58,663 bases of DNA, from positions 3,292-61,954 of the forward strand of contig NZ_FNAM01000037.1 in assembly GCF_900101845.1 (NCBI RefSeq), read 5' to 3'. The position numbers were made by a program, and so were the translations under genes. The DNA is from Sporomusa acidovorans (GTDB lineage Bacteria; Bacillota; Negativicutes; Sporomusales; Sporomusaceae). This document shows positions 8,813-16,626 of the stretch, in pieces. Under the pieces are notes generated by a model. The model saw nothing but the letters and a program-made list of their open reading frames with translations. It had not been told where the DNA came from and did no database searches. The first letter of the stretch is position 1; each line of letters begins with the position of its first letter.

Positions 8813-9163
8813 ATGAGCAATCCTACGGAAAGCAGTAAAAAAGTAGAAATAAGCATGCGCTTATCCGAATTCGAAATTCCTCCCATGCAGGACGTATTAA
8901 TCATCGGCAAAAAAGCACCCATTGGTCCGGAGGCAGCTAAAAGAATGGTGAATATTGTGTCGCCTGATCAATACGAAATAAAAAAAATAGAGCACCCGGC
9001 TATTGAAGCGATTGTCATCAGAAAGTCCCTGCTCAATATGTTGCCTCAAGATAAATTAGTATCGCTAGTGTTAGAAGAAGGAGAAAAAATTGCTAACGAG
9101 ACAATGATCATCAAGGTACAGCTTAACCTTACGATCATTGTTAGCAAGTCAATCGAAATATGA
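8813..9163 (+). CDS. Conserved-looking small soluble protein of unknown function, coupled to a CBS-GGDEF gene
   Basis: 116 residues, no membrane segment or signal peptide, mixed alpha/beta character. I do not recognise the family. Visible features are a hydrophobic strand VLIIGKKAPIGPEAAKRM, a helix LLNMLPQDKLVSLVLEEGEKIA and a C-terminal strand LNLTIIV. It has a strong ribosome site (AAGGAGG) and its TGA overlaps the ATG of the next gene, so the two products are made together. A regulatory partner of the diguanylate cyclase is the natural guess but is only inference. Confidence 0.75.
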   Translation: MSNPTESSKKVEISMRLSEFEIPPMQDVLIIGKKAPIGPEAAKRMVNIVSPDQYEIKKIEHPAIEAIVIRKSLLNMLPQDKLVSLVLEEGEKIANETMIIKVQLNLTIIVSKSIEI

Positions 9164-10023
9164 TGCGCTATGTACATGACATAATGATAAAAAAATATGT
9201 TGTCGTCAATGCGGTTGACGGTCTGCGCCATATTCAAAGTCTTGTTTTGGAAAACAACTGCGAAGGCTTTCCGGTAATGGAAGACAACCAAATTATCGGG
9301 ATATTAACGTATAAAGATTTACTGCAGTCACATCCCAACAGAATTGCCGCCGACGCTATGTCTGATCATATTGTCTATATCGATGCTCATTCATCCATCT
9401 GGAAAGCCAAAGAAGTTTTTGATGCCAACCATACTGACCTGTTATTAGTCCTGGATAATAAGGAGCTTGTAGGCATTATTACAAAATCGCTTTTAGAGGC
9501 TGAATTGGGAAAACATATTGACCTCTTAACAGAACTCCCCAAAAGTGATTTCATCTACTATAACGCGGTGCGCTTTATCGAAAGTAATCAGGAATTATCC
9601 TTTGTATTTTTTGATGTGAATAACTTTGGTCTCATCGATAAAGAATACGGTCATATCACTGGCGACATCATATTAAAAGAGCTAGGAACGCTCTTTAAAA
9701 CCAACCTGCCCGAACAAACATACGTCTCCAGATTCGGCGGCGATGAATTTTTAGTGCTTACCCCGTATTATATTGACAAATGCTATACGTTTACGCAAAA
9801 TCTATTGAAAATCATTTCCCGCTATAAATTTCATAAAAACATACCTGTTTCCGTATCGGCGGGTATCGCCGAGAGAAAGGCTATGCAGGAAAACTCACAG
9901 AACACCCTCCGCACGATTTCTAATCTGATCAATCTTGCCAGCTTGGCTTCCACAAAAGCAAAAAAAGAGAAATGTGACTTATGTATAGCAACCAACTATG
10001 CTTCCCGTACTTTTGCCGGTTAA
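9160..10023 (+). CDS. CBS-pair diguanylate cyclase (GGDEF)
   Basis: 287 residues. Residues about 5-115 are two CBS motifs (VHDIMIKKYVVV ... IIGILTYKDLL and MSDHIVYIDAHSSIWKA ... LVGIITKSLL), typical adenine-nucleotide sensors. Residues about 125-280 are a GGDEF domain with intact FGGDEF (Gly-Gly-Asp at 193-195), so it should make cyclic di-GMP. The allosteric I-site RxxD normally found a few residues before the motif is absent (LPEQ in that place), suggesting no product inhibition. Cytoplasmic, no membrane helices. The first ATG overlaps the stop of the upstream gene (ATGA); a second ATG follows immediately. Confidence 0.88.
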   Translation: MMRYVHDIMIKKYVVVNAVDGLRHIQSLVLENNCEGFPVMEDNQIIGILTYKDLLQSHPNRIAADAMSDHIVYIDAHSSIWKAKEVFDANHTDLLLVLDNKELVGIITKSLLEAELGKHIDLLTELPKSDFIYYNAVRFIESNQELSFVFFDVNNFGLIDKEYGHITGDIILKELGTLFKTNLPEQTYVSRFGGDEFLVLTPYYIDKCYTFTQNLLKIISRYKFHKNIPVSVSAGIAERKAMQENSQNTLRTISNLINLASLASTKAKKEKCDLCIATNYASRTFAG

Positions 10024-10034
10024 CCCCCCGAAAC

Positions 10035-10304
10035 CTATTTTTCAAAGTCGTCATATTTGCCAATATTCCAAAGCGGACTTTTGGTAGCTAAAAAAATTTT
10101 ATGCCGGTAACCGTCCTGCAGGGCTTTGCCAGTAATTATTTCACTATCTTTGTAGACATAGGCGGTATCAAAATAATTTACGCCATGATCAATCGCATAC
10201 CGGACCATGCTAATCGCATCTGTTTCACTTGTTGGAAAACGCATACAACCAAGCCCAAACCTTGATACTTTAAGTCCGGTTTTTCCCAACTATATATATT
10301 CCAA
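10035..10304 (-). pseudogene. Truncated aldo/keto reductase
   Basis: The translated part begins LGKTGLKVSRFGLGCMRFP and runs through NYFDTAYVYKDSE, the classic N-terminus of ferredoxin-type aldo/keto reductases (about 370 residues), but stops after about 90 codons at KYDDFEK. At the 5' end the expected start (M-E-Y-x-K-L-G) reads TTG GAA TAT ATA TAG, i.e. a TAG codon stands where Lys or Arg is normal, with AAAGGGAG upstream. Both an early nonsense codon and loss of the C-terminal three quarters mark it as a pseudogene. It follows the EFR1 gene, a common partner for this family. Confidence 0.8.
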
Positions 10305-10331
10305 AATGTTTCACTCCCTTTGCATTTCTGT

Positions 10332-11099
10332 TTACAATAAGACCTGACGGTTTGCATCCATAATTTCCGTTAATGTTACGTTTCTATTCCTAAATCTTAA
10401 GCTACTTCGCTCCGATTTCAGATGCAGTGCATTTTGCGGACAATGGTGTATGCATGCATAGCAGCCTTCGCATATATGCAAAAATTCAGGTTTCCCGTTA
10501 CATTTAATATTTCCTTTTGGGCATACCTGTTCGCAGACTCTACATTGGTTACAATTGTCTTGCACCACAAAACCTTGATCGCCATGATCTAATTGTTTTT
10601 TTGCGAAAAAATGATGAATTAGCTTAGAAAAGAATACCGAGCCCCCCCTTTTTCTGATGACCCTTTTTTCTCGGCTATTAATCTCACCGACTATTCGGTC
10701 CAGTTGTTCTTCAATTTTTTTGGCGTCTTCTTTTGCTAGCTGGTCTTCCATCCTAAACAGGGGCAAATAATTATCAATCATAAGTATCTCATTGATATAG
10801 TGAAATTGGATGCCAGCCTCCTTCCCGACATTTTCCAAGTGTCTCAGGCCGGCTGCCGCCATATTGCCATAGGTCATAACGGCAAAGAAGTATGTGGCCC
10901 TAAAATTCGACTTCCTGATAAAGTCTAGTACAATTCTTGGCAATCCAAAACCATAGCAGGGAAATACAAAGCCAATCGCTTCATCTTCAAAGTCATTCTT
11001 TCCTTCCTTCAGCATCTGAGGTATCGAATATCGCTCTCCTGCGATTCTTTTGGCAACATATAAACTGTTGCCTGTAGCGGTAAAATAAAAAATTTTCAC
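10332..11099 (-). CDS. EFR1-family flavodoxin/ferredoxin fusion protein
   Basis: 255 residues. The N-terminus IFYFTATGNSLYVAKRI is a flavodoxin FMN-phosphate loop; FVFPCYGFGLP and FFAVMTYGNMAAAG are further flavodoxin strands. The C-terminal part carries two 4Fe-4S motifs, CNQCRVCEQVCP and CEGCYACIHHCP. This is the EFR1 layout (flavodoxin plus bacterial ferredoxin) of clostridial-type anaerobes; it shuttles electrons, partner unknown. It lies 121 bases downstream of an ArsR-type regulator in the same direction and before the broken aldo/keto reductase. The gap holds TATCGAATT (11195-11203), a half-copy of the ArsR palindrome. Confidence 0.9.
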   Translation of the reverse strand: MKIFYFTATGNSLYVAKRIAGERYSIPQMLKEGKNDFEDEAIGFVFPCYGFGLPRIVLDFIRKSNFRATYFFAVMTYGNMAAAGLRHLENVGKEAGIQFHYINEILMIDNYLPLFRMEDQLAKEDAKKIEEQLDRIVGEINSREKRVIRKRGGSVFFSKLIHHFFAKKQLDHGDQGFVVQDNCNQCRVCEQVCPKGNIKCNGKPEFLHICEGCYACIHHCPQNALHLKSERSSLRFRNRNVTLTEIMDANRQVLL

Positions 11100-11220
11100 T
11101 GTTTTTCTCCTCTTGCTATTATTGGGGATTATAGAAAATGTGCTGTCTCCAGAGAGGATTGCCCAAGCGCTGCTTACTTTAACATTTTTATAACTATCGA
11201 ATTTTTAGGGCTATTTTCAT

Positions 11221-11526
11221 TTATTTTACGTATTTATGCTGTAGTGATAACATCCGGCAAACTTCCTCAACCAATTCTTCATTCACGTTACAAATTAGAT
11301 ATTTTCCTTTCTTCTCGGTGCTGATTAAACCGGCATTTGCCAATTCTTTAATATGATGCGAAATTGTAGGAGCCCCGATCTTCAAAGAATCAATGATATC
11401 TGTTACAAAGCAGTCGCACCCAGCTTCAAAGCTTGCTTCATGCGCTTTGGCAATCTTCAAGTATAATTCCAGTCTGTTGGGGTGCGAAAGGGCCTTGAAT
11501 ATCTTTGCCATTTCTTTTGTGTTCAT
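11221..11526 (-). CDS. ArsR-family winged-helix regulator
   Basis: 101 residues with the ArsR/SmtB pattern: FKALSHPNRLELYLKI, the recognition helix region IGAPTISHHIKELANAGLI and the wing STEKKGKYLICNV. A CDC pair sits just before the helix-turn-helix (EAGCDCFVTD), a possible metal or redox site. Probably represses its own gene and the downstream EFR1 gene from the palindrome immediately upstream. Start ATG at 11526 with GAAGGATT upstream. Confidence 0.88.
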   Translation of the reverse strand: MNTKEMAKIFKALSHPNRLELYLKIAKAHEASFEAGCDCFVTDIIDSLKIGAPTISHHIKELANAGLISTEKKGKYLICNVNEELVEEVCRMLSLQHKYVK

Positions 11527-11548
11527 TTTTCAATCCTTCTTAACGCCA

Positions 11549-11586
11549 GCTAAAATCAATTCGATATTTATCGAATTGATTTTAGC
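11549..11586. promoter_or_regulatory. Perfect 18-bp inverted repeat, probable ArsR operator
   Basis: GCTAAAATCAATTCGATA at 11549-11566 is repeated exactly in reverse complement at 11569-11586 with a 2-base gap. It begins 23 bases upstream of the ArsR start codon. Part of the same sequence (TATCGAATT) recurs between this gene and EFR1. Confidence 0.7.
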
Positions 11587-11613
11587 TTATTTTTAGCTTC
11601 CAGTCAATAGCGA

Positions 11614-12306
11614 TTAGTCTTGCTTTTTTTTGTACCATAAATAGCCTCCATAAGCAGCTATGGAAATGATGATCAATATCGACAACCGCATTGTATGTTC
11701 CCGGTAGGATGCCAGGTCATGCCCCAGTGTAACTTCAATCCAAGCAGACGGCAACTTACCGATAAAAGTCGCCAAAATATAGTCTTTCCAGGTAATGTTG
11801 CTGACTGCTCCTAATGCGGTAATAAGCCCTGAGGGAATAAAGGGAATGCTACGGGCAATCAACATAATCTGAAAACCCTTTTTACCGCTAAAATCATTTA
11901 TTTTTTGCAGCGCGTTACTACGTTCGATAACATGGTGGGCATAATCCTGAAAGAAATAGCGCATAAATGCAAAACTAATAATCACGCCTACAGACTCCGC
12001 TACCCAGGAAATCAGTGTGCCTTCCACGATACCGAAGATAATGCCGTTAGCCGCTAAAATGAAAATATTCGGCAAAACGGCAACCGTATTAATAAATACA
12101 ACAATGCCAAAACTCACTAAGGCTGCATAAGGCCCGTAGGAGCGAATATAATCAATACAAGCCGTTATGTCTCCCTTAACAAGCAACTGAATCATTTTGC
12201 GCAAAGGTTCCGGATTCGTTCCATAGATCAGCAAAATACATGCCGCCAATATTGCCAATACAACTACCCGTTTTTTTGTTTGATTCATTCTAATACCAAA
12301 CCTCAT
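11614..12306 (-). CDS. TVP38/TMEM64 (DedA-superfamily) membrane protein
   Basis: 230 residues, five or six hydrophobic segments. Typical TVP38 features: the re-entrant stretch AANGIIFGIVEGTLISWVAESVG, then QIMLIARSIPFIPSGLITALGA and the conserved YILATFIGKLPSAWIEVTLG. The family belongs to the SNARE-associated/DedA superfamily, several members of which move lipids across membranes; the role here is unknown. The start is uncertain: ATG at 12306 has no clear ribosome site, while the ATG at 12288 (MNQTKK) has only a weak GAGG. Single gene. Confidence 0.85.
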   Translation of the reverse strand: MRFGIRMNQTKKRVVVLAILAACILLIYGTNPEPLRKMIQLLVKGDITACIDYIRSYGPYAALVSFGIVVFINTVAVLPNIFILAANGIIFGIVEGTLISWVAESVGVIISFAFMRYFFQDYAHHVIERSNALQKINDFSGKKGFQIMLIARSIPFIPSGLITALGAVSNITWKDYILATFIGKLPSAWIEVTLGHDLASYREHTMRLSILIIISIAAYGGYLWYKKKQD

Positions 12307-12455
12307 TATCTAATGATTTTTATTAAACGATTCCTACGCTAATAGGATCTTACCTTTAACTTATATTATTAAACATAATCACAATAATCCCTGCCGCTAT
12401 TAAGTTGTTAATTCGCCGCTTTTAAGTACTACAATGAGGCAAAAATGTTTTTAAT

Positions 12456-12468
12456 GTATACAGTATAC
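12456..12468. promoter_or_regulatory. GTATAC-A-GTATAC palindrome upstream of the zinc-ribbon gene
   Basis: A 6+1+6 palindrome 77 bases before the start of the 49-residue gene; it may be an operator. No matching copy was noticed elsewhere. Confidence 0.3.
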
Positions 12469-12544
12469 TTATTGCGAATAAAAGGAAAATTCTTAATGGC
12501 AAAGAATAGAATTTATTAAAATAATGTAACGGGGGGTTTTACAA

Positions 12545-12694
12545 ATGGCAGATACCTTGTACAAATGTGAAGACTGTGGGTATATTCACGAGGTAGAGGG
12601 CGGTAAAAAACCGGATGTCTGCGAAAAATGTGGAAGCTCTAAAATTATTTCAATAGGTCAGGAAACAGGTCAATTTGGCTGTGTTGGCAAATAA
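12545..12694 (+). CDS. 49-residue rubredoxin-like zinc-ribbon protein
   Basis: Starts at ATG after GGGGGG and reads 49 residues. CEDCGYIHE (Cys8, Cys11) and CEKCGSSK (Cys26, Cys29) form two CxxC knuckles 15 residues apart, as in the metal-binding end domain of rubrerythrins and related rubredoxin-like ribbons; a fifth Cys lies near the C-terminus (FGCVGK). It probably binds one Fe or Zn and may act as a small redox carrier. Flanked by its own palindrome upstream and a strong terminator downstream, so it is a free-standing gene. Confidence 0.85.
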   Translation: MADTLYKCEDCGYIHEVEGGKKPDVCEKCGSSKIISIGQETGQFGCVGK

Positions 12695-12712
12695 ATAGCA
12701 TTAAACATAACC

Positions 12713-12750
12713 TAAACCCTTTGCTTAGCCGCAAAGGGTTTATTTTTTTT
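12713..12750 (+). terminator. Terminator of the zinc-ribbon gene
   Basis: AAACCCTTTGC / GCAAAGGGTTT with a 6-base loop and a run of eight T. Confidence 0.92.
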
Positions 12751-12775
12751 GCAAAAGGTTTATTTACTGTTGGCA

Positions 12776-13384
12776 CTATATGGCATTATATACCAGATAA
12801 CAGGCTGACCCCCAAATGAACACCGCCGATAACTTATTTAACCATGTAAGTCCCTCTGTAAATTTATTTTCTTTGCTTATCAGCCGCGCTGTCGCCGCAA
12901 GGGAAAAAAACCATAACCATGAAACAAGAATACAGGCTATGGTAAATAAAATTTTTTCCATCCCCGCATAATTAGCTGAGCTAGTACCGATTACGCCAAC
13001 CGTGTCTAATATCGCATGCGGATTAAATAGGGAAACCGTAGTCGCAAAGACAACCTGCTGCTTTAAGGAAAAACTTTTTTTAGCCTCCGGTCCATTGTGC
13101 TCACTTACATGATTCCAGGTAAGCCACCCCATATAAAGTAAGAAAACTACTCCCACCCCTATCAGGGCCATTTTAAATGCCGCAAACTTAATTAAAAACA
13201 AAGAAACCCCGTTTACGGCTACAAGGATCAAAAGTGTGTCACAAACAGAAGCGGCAACAACAGCCGGCAAGGCCTTAAGGAAGGTTGGCTGAGTTGCTCC
13301 CTGATTAAAAACAAATAAATTTTGCACTCCCAAAGGTAGTATTAAGCCGATGGCTAAAAAAAATCCGTGCAGAAATGATTGCAT
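12776..13384 (-). CDS. LysE/ArgO-family amino acid exporter
   Basis: 202 residues, about six membrane helices. The N-terminal LAIGLILPLGVQNLFVFNQG is the hallmark of the LysE/ArgO family, and SLFNPHAILDTVGVIG is the second conserved block. These proteins export basic or other amino acids through the inner membrane. I place the start at the ATG at 13384 (GGGAG nine bases upstream); the frame extends further but the extra 22 residues are hydrophilic and lack a ribosome site. It is divergent from a MocR-type regulator, its likely controller. Confidence 0.9.
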   Translation of the reverse strand: MQSFLHGFFLAIGLILPLGVQNLFVFNQGATQPTFLKALPAVVAASVCDTLLILVAVNGVSLFLIKFAAFKMALIGVGVVFLLYMGWLTWNHVSEHNGPEAKKSFSLKQQVVFATTVSLFNPHAILDTVGVIGTSSANYAGMEKILFTIACILVSWLWFFSLAATARLISKENKFTEGLTWLNKLSAVFIWGSACYLVYNAI

Positions 13385-13505
13385 ATAAATTATCTCCCTA
13401 TCATGTTTTTTACCATTATAGAAAGATTTTCCGGCAGTGTCTCCAGCCAATTGGATTGGTATTATTCAGCCAATTTGTTATACTATAAGAAACTCTTTCG
13501 TAGAT

Positions 13506-13573
13506 TATATATATATTCCGCATTAAAGAATACTGCCGGCGCAGGCGGGCGGTGCATTAGCACGTTGTATATA
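13506..13573. repeat. Short copy of a MITE-like palindromic repeat (internal deletion)
   Basis: Has TATATATATTCCGCATTAA at the left and ACGTTGTATATA at the right, matching in reverse complement the ends of the longer repeats at 38442-38568, 52507-52608 and 54009-54122. The centre is missing: the GC-rich arm joins directly to the opposite end. Lies in the control region between the LysE and MocR genes. Confidence 0.65.
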
Positions 13574-13601
13574 GAAAAAATATTTTCGGAGGAATAGGCG
13601 G

Positions 13602-15056
13602 ATGTTTTCCATAGACTGGCGGCCCAACAAGAAAGACCGCATGCCCTTACATATACAAATTATGGAATATATAAAAAGCAAAATTTATTCCGGCGACTGG
13701 CCGGTAAATACCAAACTGCCTCCGCAACGGGAACTTGCCCATATTTTTCATGTTAACAGAAGTACGCTCGCAACAGCGCTTGCCGAACTAATTGCCGATG
13801 GGCTGCTGAAAAGCAAAATAGGCAGCGGTATATGGGTAGCAAATAATACCTGGTCGGTATTGGCTTCCCCCAAACAAGTGGATTGGAATCACTATGTTGA
13901 CTCCGGCATCTGCCTGCCCAATTTTCCCGCCATTCAGGAAATTAACCGTTCTGAATTCAACCCGGCTAATATTCGTTTAGGTACGGGTGAACTCTCCCCG
14001 GACCTGATCCCTTCTGCCGAATTAAAATCGATAATAAGCAAAATACCTGACAAAATACAATCCTTTGGCTATGAAGAGGCTAAAGGCCTACTCTATCTAC
14101 GCCAACAAATAAGTCAATATGTACGAGACTTGGGAATCAACGCTTCACCGGCATCTATTTTGATCGTATCCGGGGCATTGCAAGCTCTCCAGCTTATCTG
14201 TTTTGGGCTGTTGCCTAAAGGCGCCAATATTTTTTTGGAAAAGCCCTCCTACCTTTCGTCGCTCAAGTTATTTCAATCCATGAGTATGCAATTTCATGGA
14301 ATCCCCATGGATAACGAAGGAATTGAGCCGGCTCCGATTCGCTATCAAAACAAGCGGCAAAGTACTTCCCTTTTATATACCATTCCCTGTTTTCATAATC
14401 CTACCGGCATACTGATGACCAAACAACGCCGCCAGGATGTGCTGGCACTAAGTCAACAAGAACTGCTGCCCATAATCGAGGATGATGTTTATCGCGAACT
14501 TTGGATCGATGCGCCACCGCCAGCTCCGCTAAAGGCACGTGATCAGGATGGGCGTGTAATCTATATTGGCAGCTTATCCAAATCTTTAAGTCCCGGACTT
14601 AGAATCGGCTGGATTATCGGTCCCGAACCAGTGATAGAACGATTAGCAGATATAAAAATGCAAAACGACTATGGTTCCAGTTCTTTGTCGCAATGGGCCG
14701 CAGCGGAGTGGCTTGCCAGTGGATTACACCAAAACCAGCTCCGAAAAGTACGGGCAGAATTAAGGATTCGCCGCGATTTTGCACTCGAAGCCTTAAACAT
14801 GTACTTTTCAGATATAGCCACCTGGACGATTCCCCAAGGAGGCTTTTATATCTGGCTGAAACTAATTCATCCGGTCTCTATGCAAAAATTGTTCAAAACC
14901 GCATTGGACAATGGGCTCTTAATTAACCCCGGCAATATTTATGACGCCCTTGCCAATCACCATCTCCGCCTATCTTACTCTTATGCGGCGCTGCCTGACA
15001 TGAAACAGGGATTATCCCGTCTTGCAACCATTATCCACAAACTGGAACATGCTTAA
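13602..15056 (+). CDS. MocR/PdxR-type regulator (GntR helix-turn-helix plus aminotransferase domain)
   Basis: 484 residues. Residues about 12-82 are a GntR winged helix (IYSGDWPVNTKLPPQRELA, NRSTLATALAELIADGLL). Residues about 115-480 are a fold-type I aminotransferase domain with IVSGALQALQLI, CFHNPTGILM, IIEDDVYREL and the PLP lysine in GSLSKSLSPGLRIGW. MocR proteins use PLP plus an amino compound as effector. GGAGG lies upstream of the ATG. Divergent from the LysE exporter, which it most likely controls. Its stop is 3 bases from the convergent beta-lactamase-like gene, with no terminator between. Confidence 0.92.
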   Translation: MFSIDWRPNKKDRMPLHIQIMEYIKSKIYSGDWPVNTKLPPQRELAHIFHVNRSTLATALAELIADGLLKSKIGSGIWVANNTWSVLASPKQVDWNHYVDSGICLPNFPAIQEINRSEFNPANIRLGTGELSPDLIPSAELKSIISKIPDKIQSFGYEEAKGLLYLRQQISQYVRDLGINASPASILIVSGALQALQLICFGLLPKGANIFLEKPSYLSSLKLFQSMSMQFHGIPMDNEGIEPAPIRYQNKRQSTSLLYTIPCFHNPTGILMTKQRRQDVLALSQQELLPIIEDDVYRELWIDAPPPAPLKARDQDGRVIYIGSLSKSLSPGLRIGWIIGPEPVIERLADIKMQNDYGSSSLSQWAAAEWLASGLHQNQLRKVRAELRIRRDFALEALNMYFSDIATWTIPQGGFYIWLKLIHPVSMQKLFKTALDNGLLINPGNIYDALANHHLRLSYSYAALPDMKQGLSRLATIIHKLEHA

Positions 15057-15059
15057 TTG

Positions 15060-15827
15060 TCATCTGCGGAGTGCATTGTACAGCTTTGCCGATACATTGG
15101 CGATAAAGTCACTGGAATAACTATGATCCGGCGTACGGGTGTAAAAACTGATTAAAATCGGGTCATGCCCATCCTGAATGACCCCCACATCGCAAAGCAC
15201 ATCATCCAACTCACCGACTTTATGAAATACCGGCACTTGCATATAGCGGGGAATTTCATCATTGTAGATGGTATTGGCCAGATCATCTTTTAAGCGCAGC
15301 ACATGTTTTTTTTCAATATATTTTTCCTTGTAAATAGACTCCAGCACTTTTGACATTTCATAAGGCGTTGTCACGCTATGGTAATTGTATTTTTTATACG
15401 CCTGCTCATTATGGATTGCCGTTTTTTTCAGACGTAAATCCCGCTCAACTTCTTCAAATTCTTCTTTCTTGGTTGCATCCAATTCATTCAATAATTCATC
15501 GAAAGTATTATTATCGCTCACTTTTATCATCAGATCAACGTCTTGATTATACTCTGCCTGCTTGTCAGACGATGCTTTGGGATACAAGAATTTATATGTA
15601 GCCAAGGCCACAATCAGCTTGCTTGTGGAGGCAGTAGGAAAAACCGTATCCTGGTTATATTTTATGGTTTTCCCTGTTTTTAAATTTTTAGCAAATACGC
15701 CAACTTGCCCGTTAAATTGTTTTAAATCATTCGTGATTTCTTTTTCCAATGCCGATGAGGCGCTGGCAGTTACGCCTGAAAAAGCAAAAATACAGGCAAT
15801 GCATAGCGGAATAAGTTTTTTTAACAT
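15060..15827 (-). CDS. Exported class A beta-lactamase-like serine hydrolase
   Basis: 255 residues with a signal peptide (KKLIPLCIACIFAFSGVTASA). Active-site motifs of the penicillin-recognising family are present: STSK (Ser67, Lys70), SDN (104-106), and KVG (203-205) in place of KTG. The Glu-x-x-Leu-Asn motif that supplies the deacylating Glu in true class A enzymes is not obvious; Glu141, about 12 residues before TTP, is the nearest candidate. So it may be a slow beta-lactamase, a transpeptidase-like enzyme or another hydrolase. Start chosen at ATG 15827 with GAGGAG upstream; the frame runs 24 residues further without support. Confidence 0.82.
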   Translation of the reverse strand: MLKKLIPLCIACIFAFSGVTASASSALEKEITNDLKQFNGQVGVFAKNLKTGKTIKYNQDTVFPTASTSKLIVALATYKFLYPKASSDKQAEYNQDVDLMIKVSDNNTFDELLNELDATKKEEFEEVERDLRLKKTAIHNEQAYKKYNYHSVTTPYEMSKVLESIYKEKYIEKKHVLRLKDDLANTIYNDEIPRYMQVPVFHKVGELDDVLCDVGVIQDGHDPILISFYTRTPDHSYSSDFIANVSAKLYNALRR

Positions 15828-15947
15828 AGAACTCCTCTTTCCTATAGCTTTTTTCATAAGGTTACAAAACAGGTATGAATTTCCTCTTATAATATACATG
15901 GTAAATGTGCCAAAAATATGACAAGGAAAATTTTTGTAATATAAGAC

Positions 15948-15995
15948 AAGGATAACCCTTAGCCAGCCAACGCAATTGGGTTATCCTTATTTTTA
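15948..15995. terminator. Hairpin in the gap between divergent genes
   Basis: AAGGATAACCC (15948-) and GGGTTATCCTT (to 15988) pair perfectly around about 19 bases, followed by ATTTTTATT. As a plus-strand terminator it has no gene to end, so it may instead close a short transcript or act on the minus-strand leader of the beta-lactamase-like gene. Confidence 0.4.
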
Positions 15996-16102
15996 TTCTC
16001 TATTCAAATAAACTCAGTAGTTAAACGGCCAAGCGATTGATATAAATAAACTAATTTTCCGAAAATTTATCCATACTTGACTTTAATTTACAATAATACT
16101 AT

Positions 16103-16138
16103 ACTAGTTAACATTATACCGGTAAATTATTTACTAGT
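16103..16138. promoter_or_regulatory. 36-bp imperfect palindrome, probable MarR operator
   Basis: ACTAGT at both ends, CCGG in the centre, 15 of 20 positions matching between arms. It lies 32 bases before the MarR start, where the promoter is expected. Confidence 0.5.
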
Positions 16139-16169
16139 ATATTAATTTTATAGGCTAATGAGGTGACCC

Positions 16170-16595
16170 ATGAATGCAGCTAAGTTAATCCATTTACTCT
16201 ATCAAACCACGCGCGCTATTTCCCAGGGAGTAAACCAAATTCTGGCAGAGTATGGGCTATATAGTTCTGAATGGTCAATTATTGTGACCATAAAAGAAAC
16301 TGGCCCTATTTCTCAGATCGCTTTGGCCAGTTATCTCAACATCGAACCGGCAGCAATCTCAAAAACTGTTGTAAAACTTGAAGAAAAAGGCTTTGTTAAA
16401 AGAAAATCCGGAATTGATAAACGTGAGAAAAAAGTCTCTTTAACTGAAAAAGCACTAAGTCAATATGCGGTCTGGGAAAAAGCTATTAACAGTCATCGGC
16501 AATCAATTCTAGCCGATTTATCTGATGAAAAGCAACACGAATTGTACGTAATGCTTGAATCCATTTATGCAAATTCACAAAAATATAGAAAGTGA
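16170..16595 (+). CDS. MarR-family regulator next to an MFS transporter
   Basis: 141 residues with the MarR winged helix: GLYSSEWSIIVTIKETGPI, IALASYLNIEPAAISKTVVKLEEKGFV and the wing RKSGIDKREKKVSLTEKA. Dimer helices at both ends. The next gene, 31 bases on, is an MFS exporter, so the pair is a typical drug- or metabolite-responsive efflux module. Start ATG follows GAGGTGA. A palindrome at 16103-16138 is the likely autoregulatory site. Confidence 0.9.
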   Translation: MNAAKLIHLLYQTTRAISQGVNQILAEYGLYSSEWSIIVTIKETGPISQIALASYLNIEPAAISKTVVKLEEKGFVKRKSGIDKREKKVSLTEKALSQYAVWEKAINSHRQSILADLSDEKQHELYVMLESIYANSQKYRK

Positions 16596-16626
16596 TATTT
16601 CTGTATTACTTAGAAAGGATACTCAA

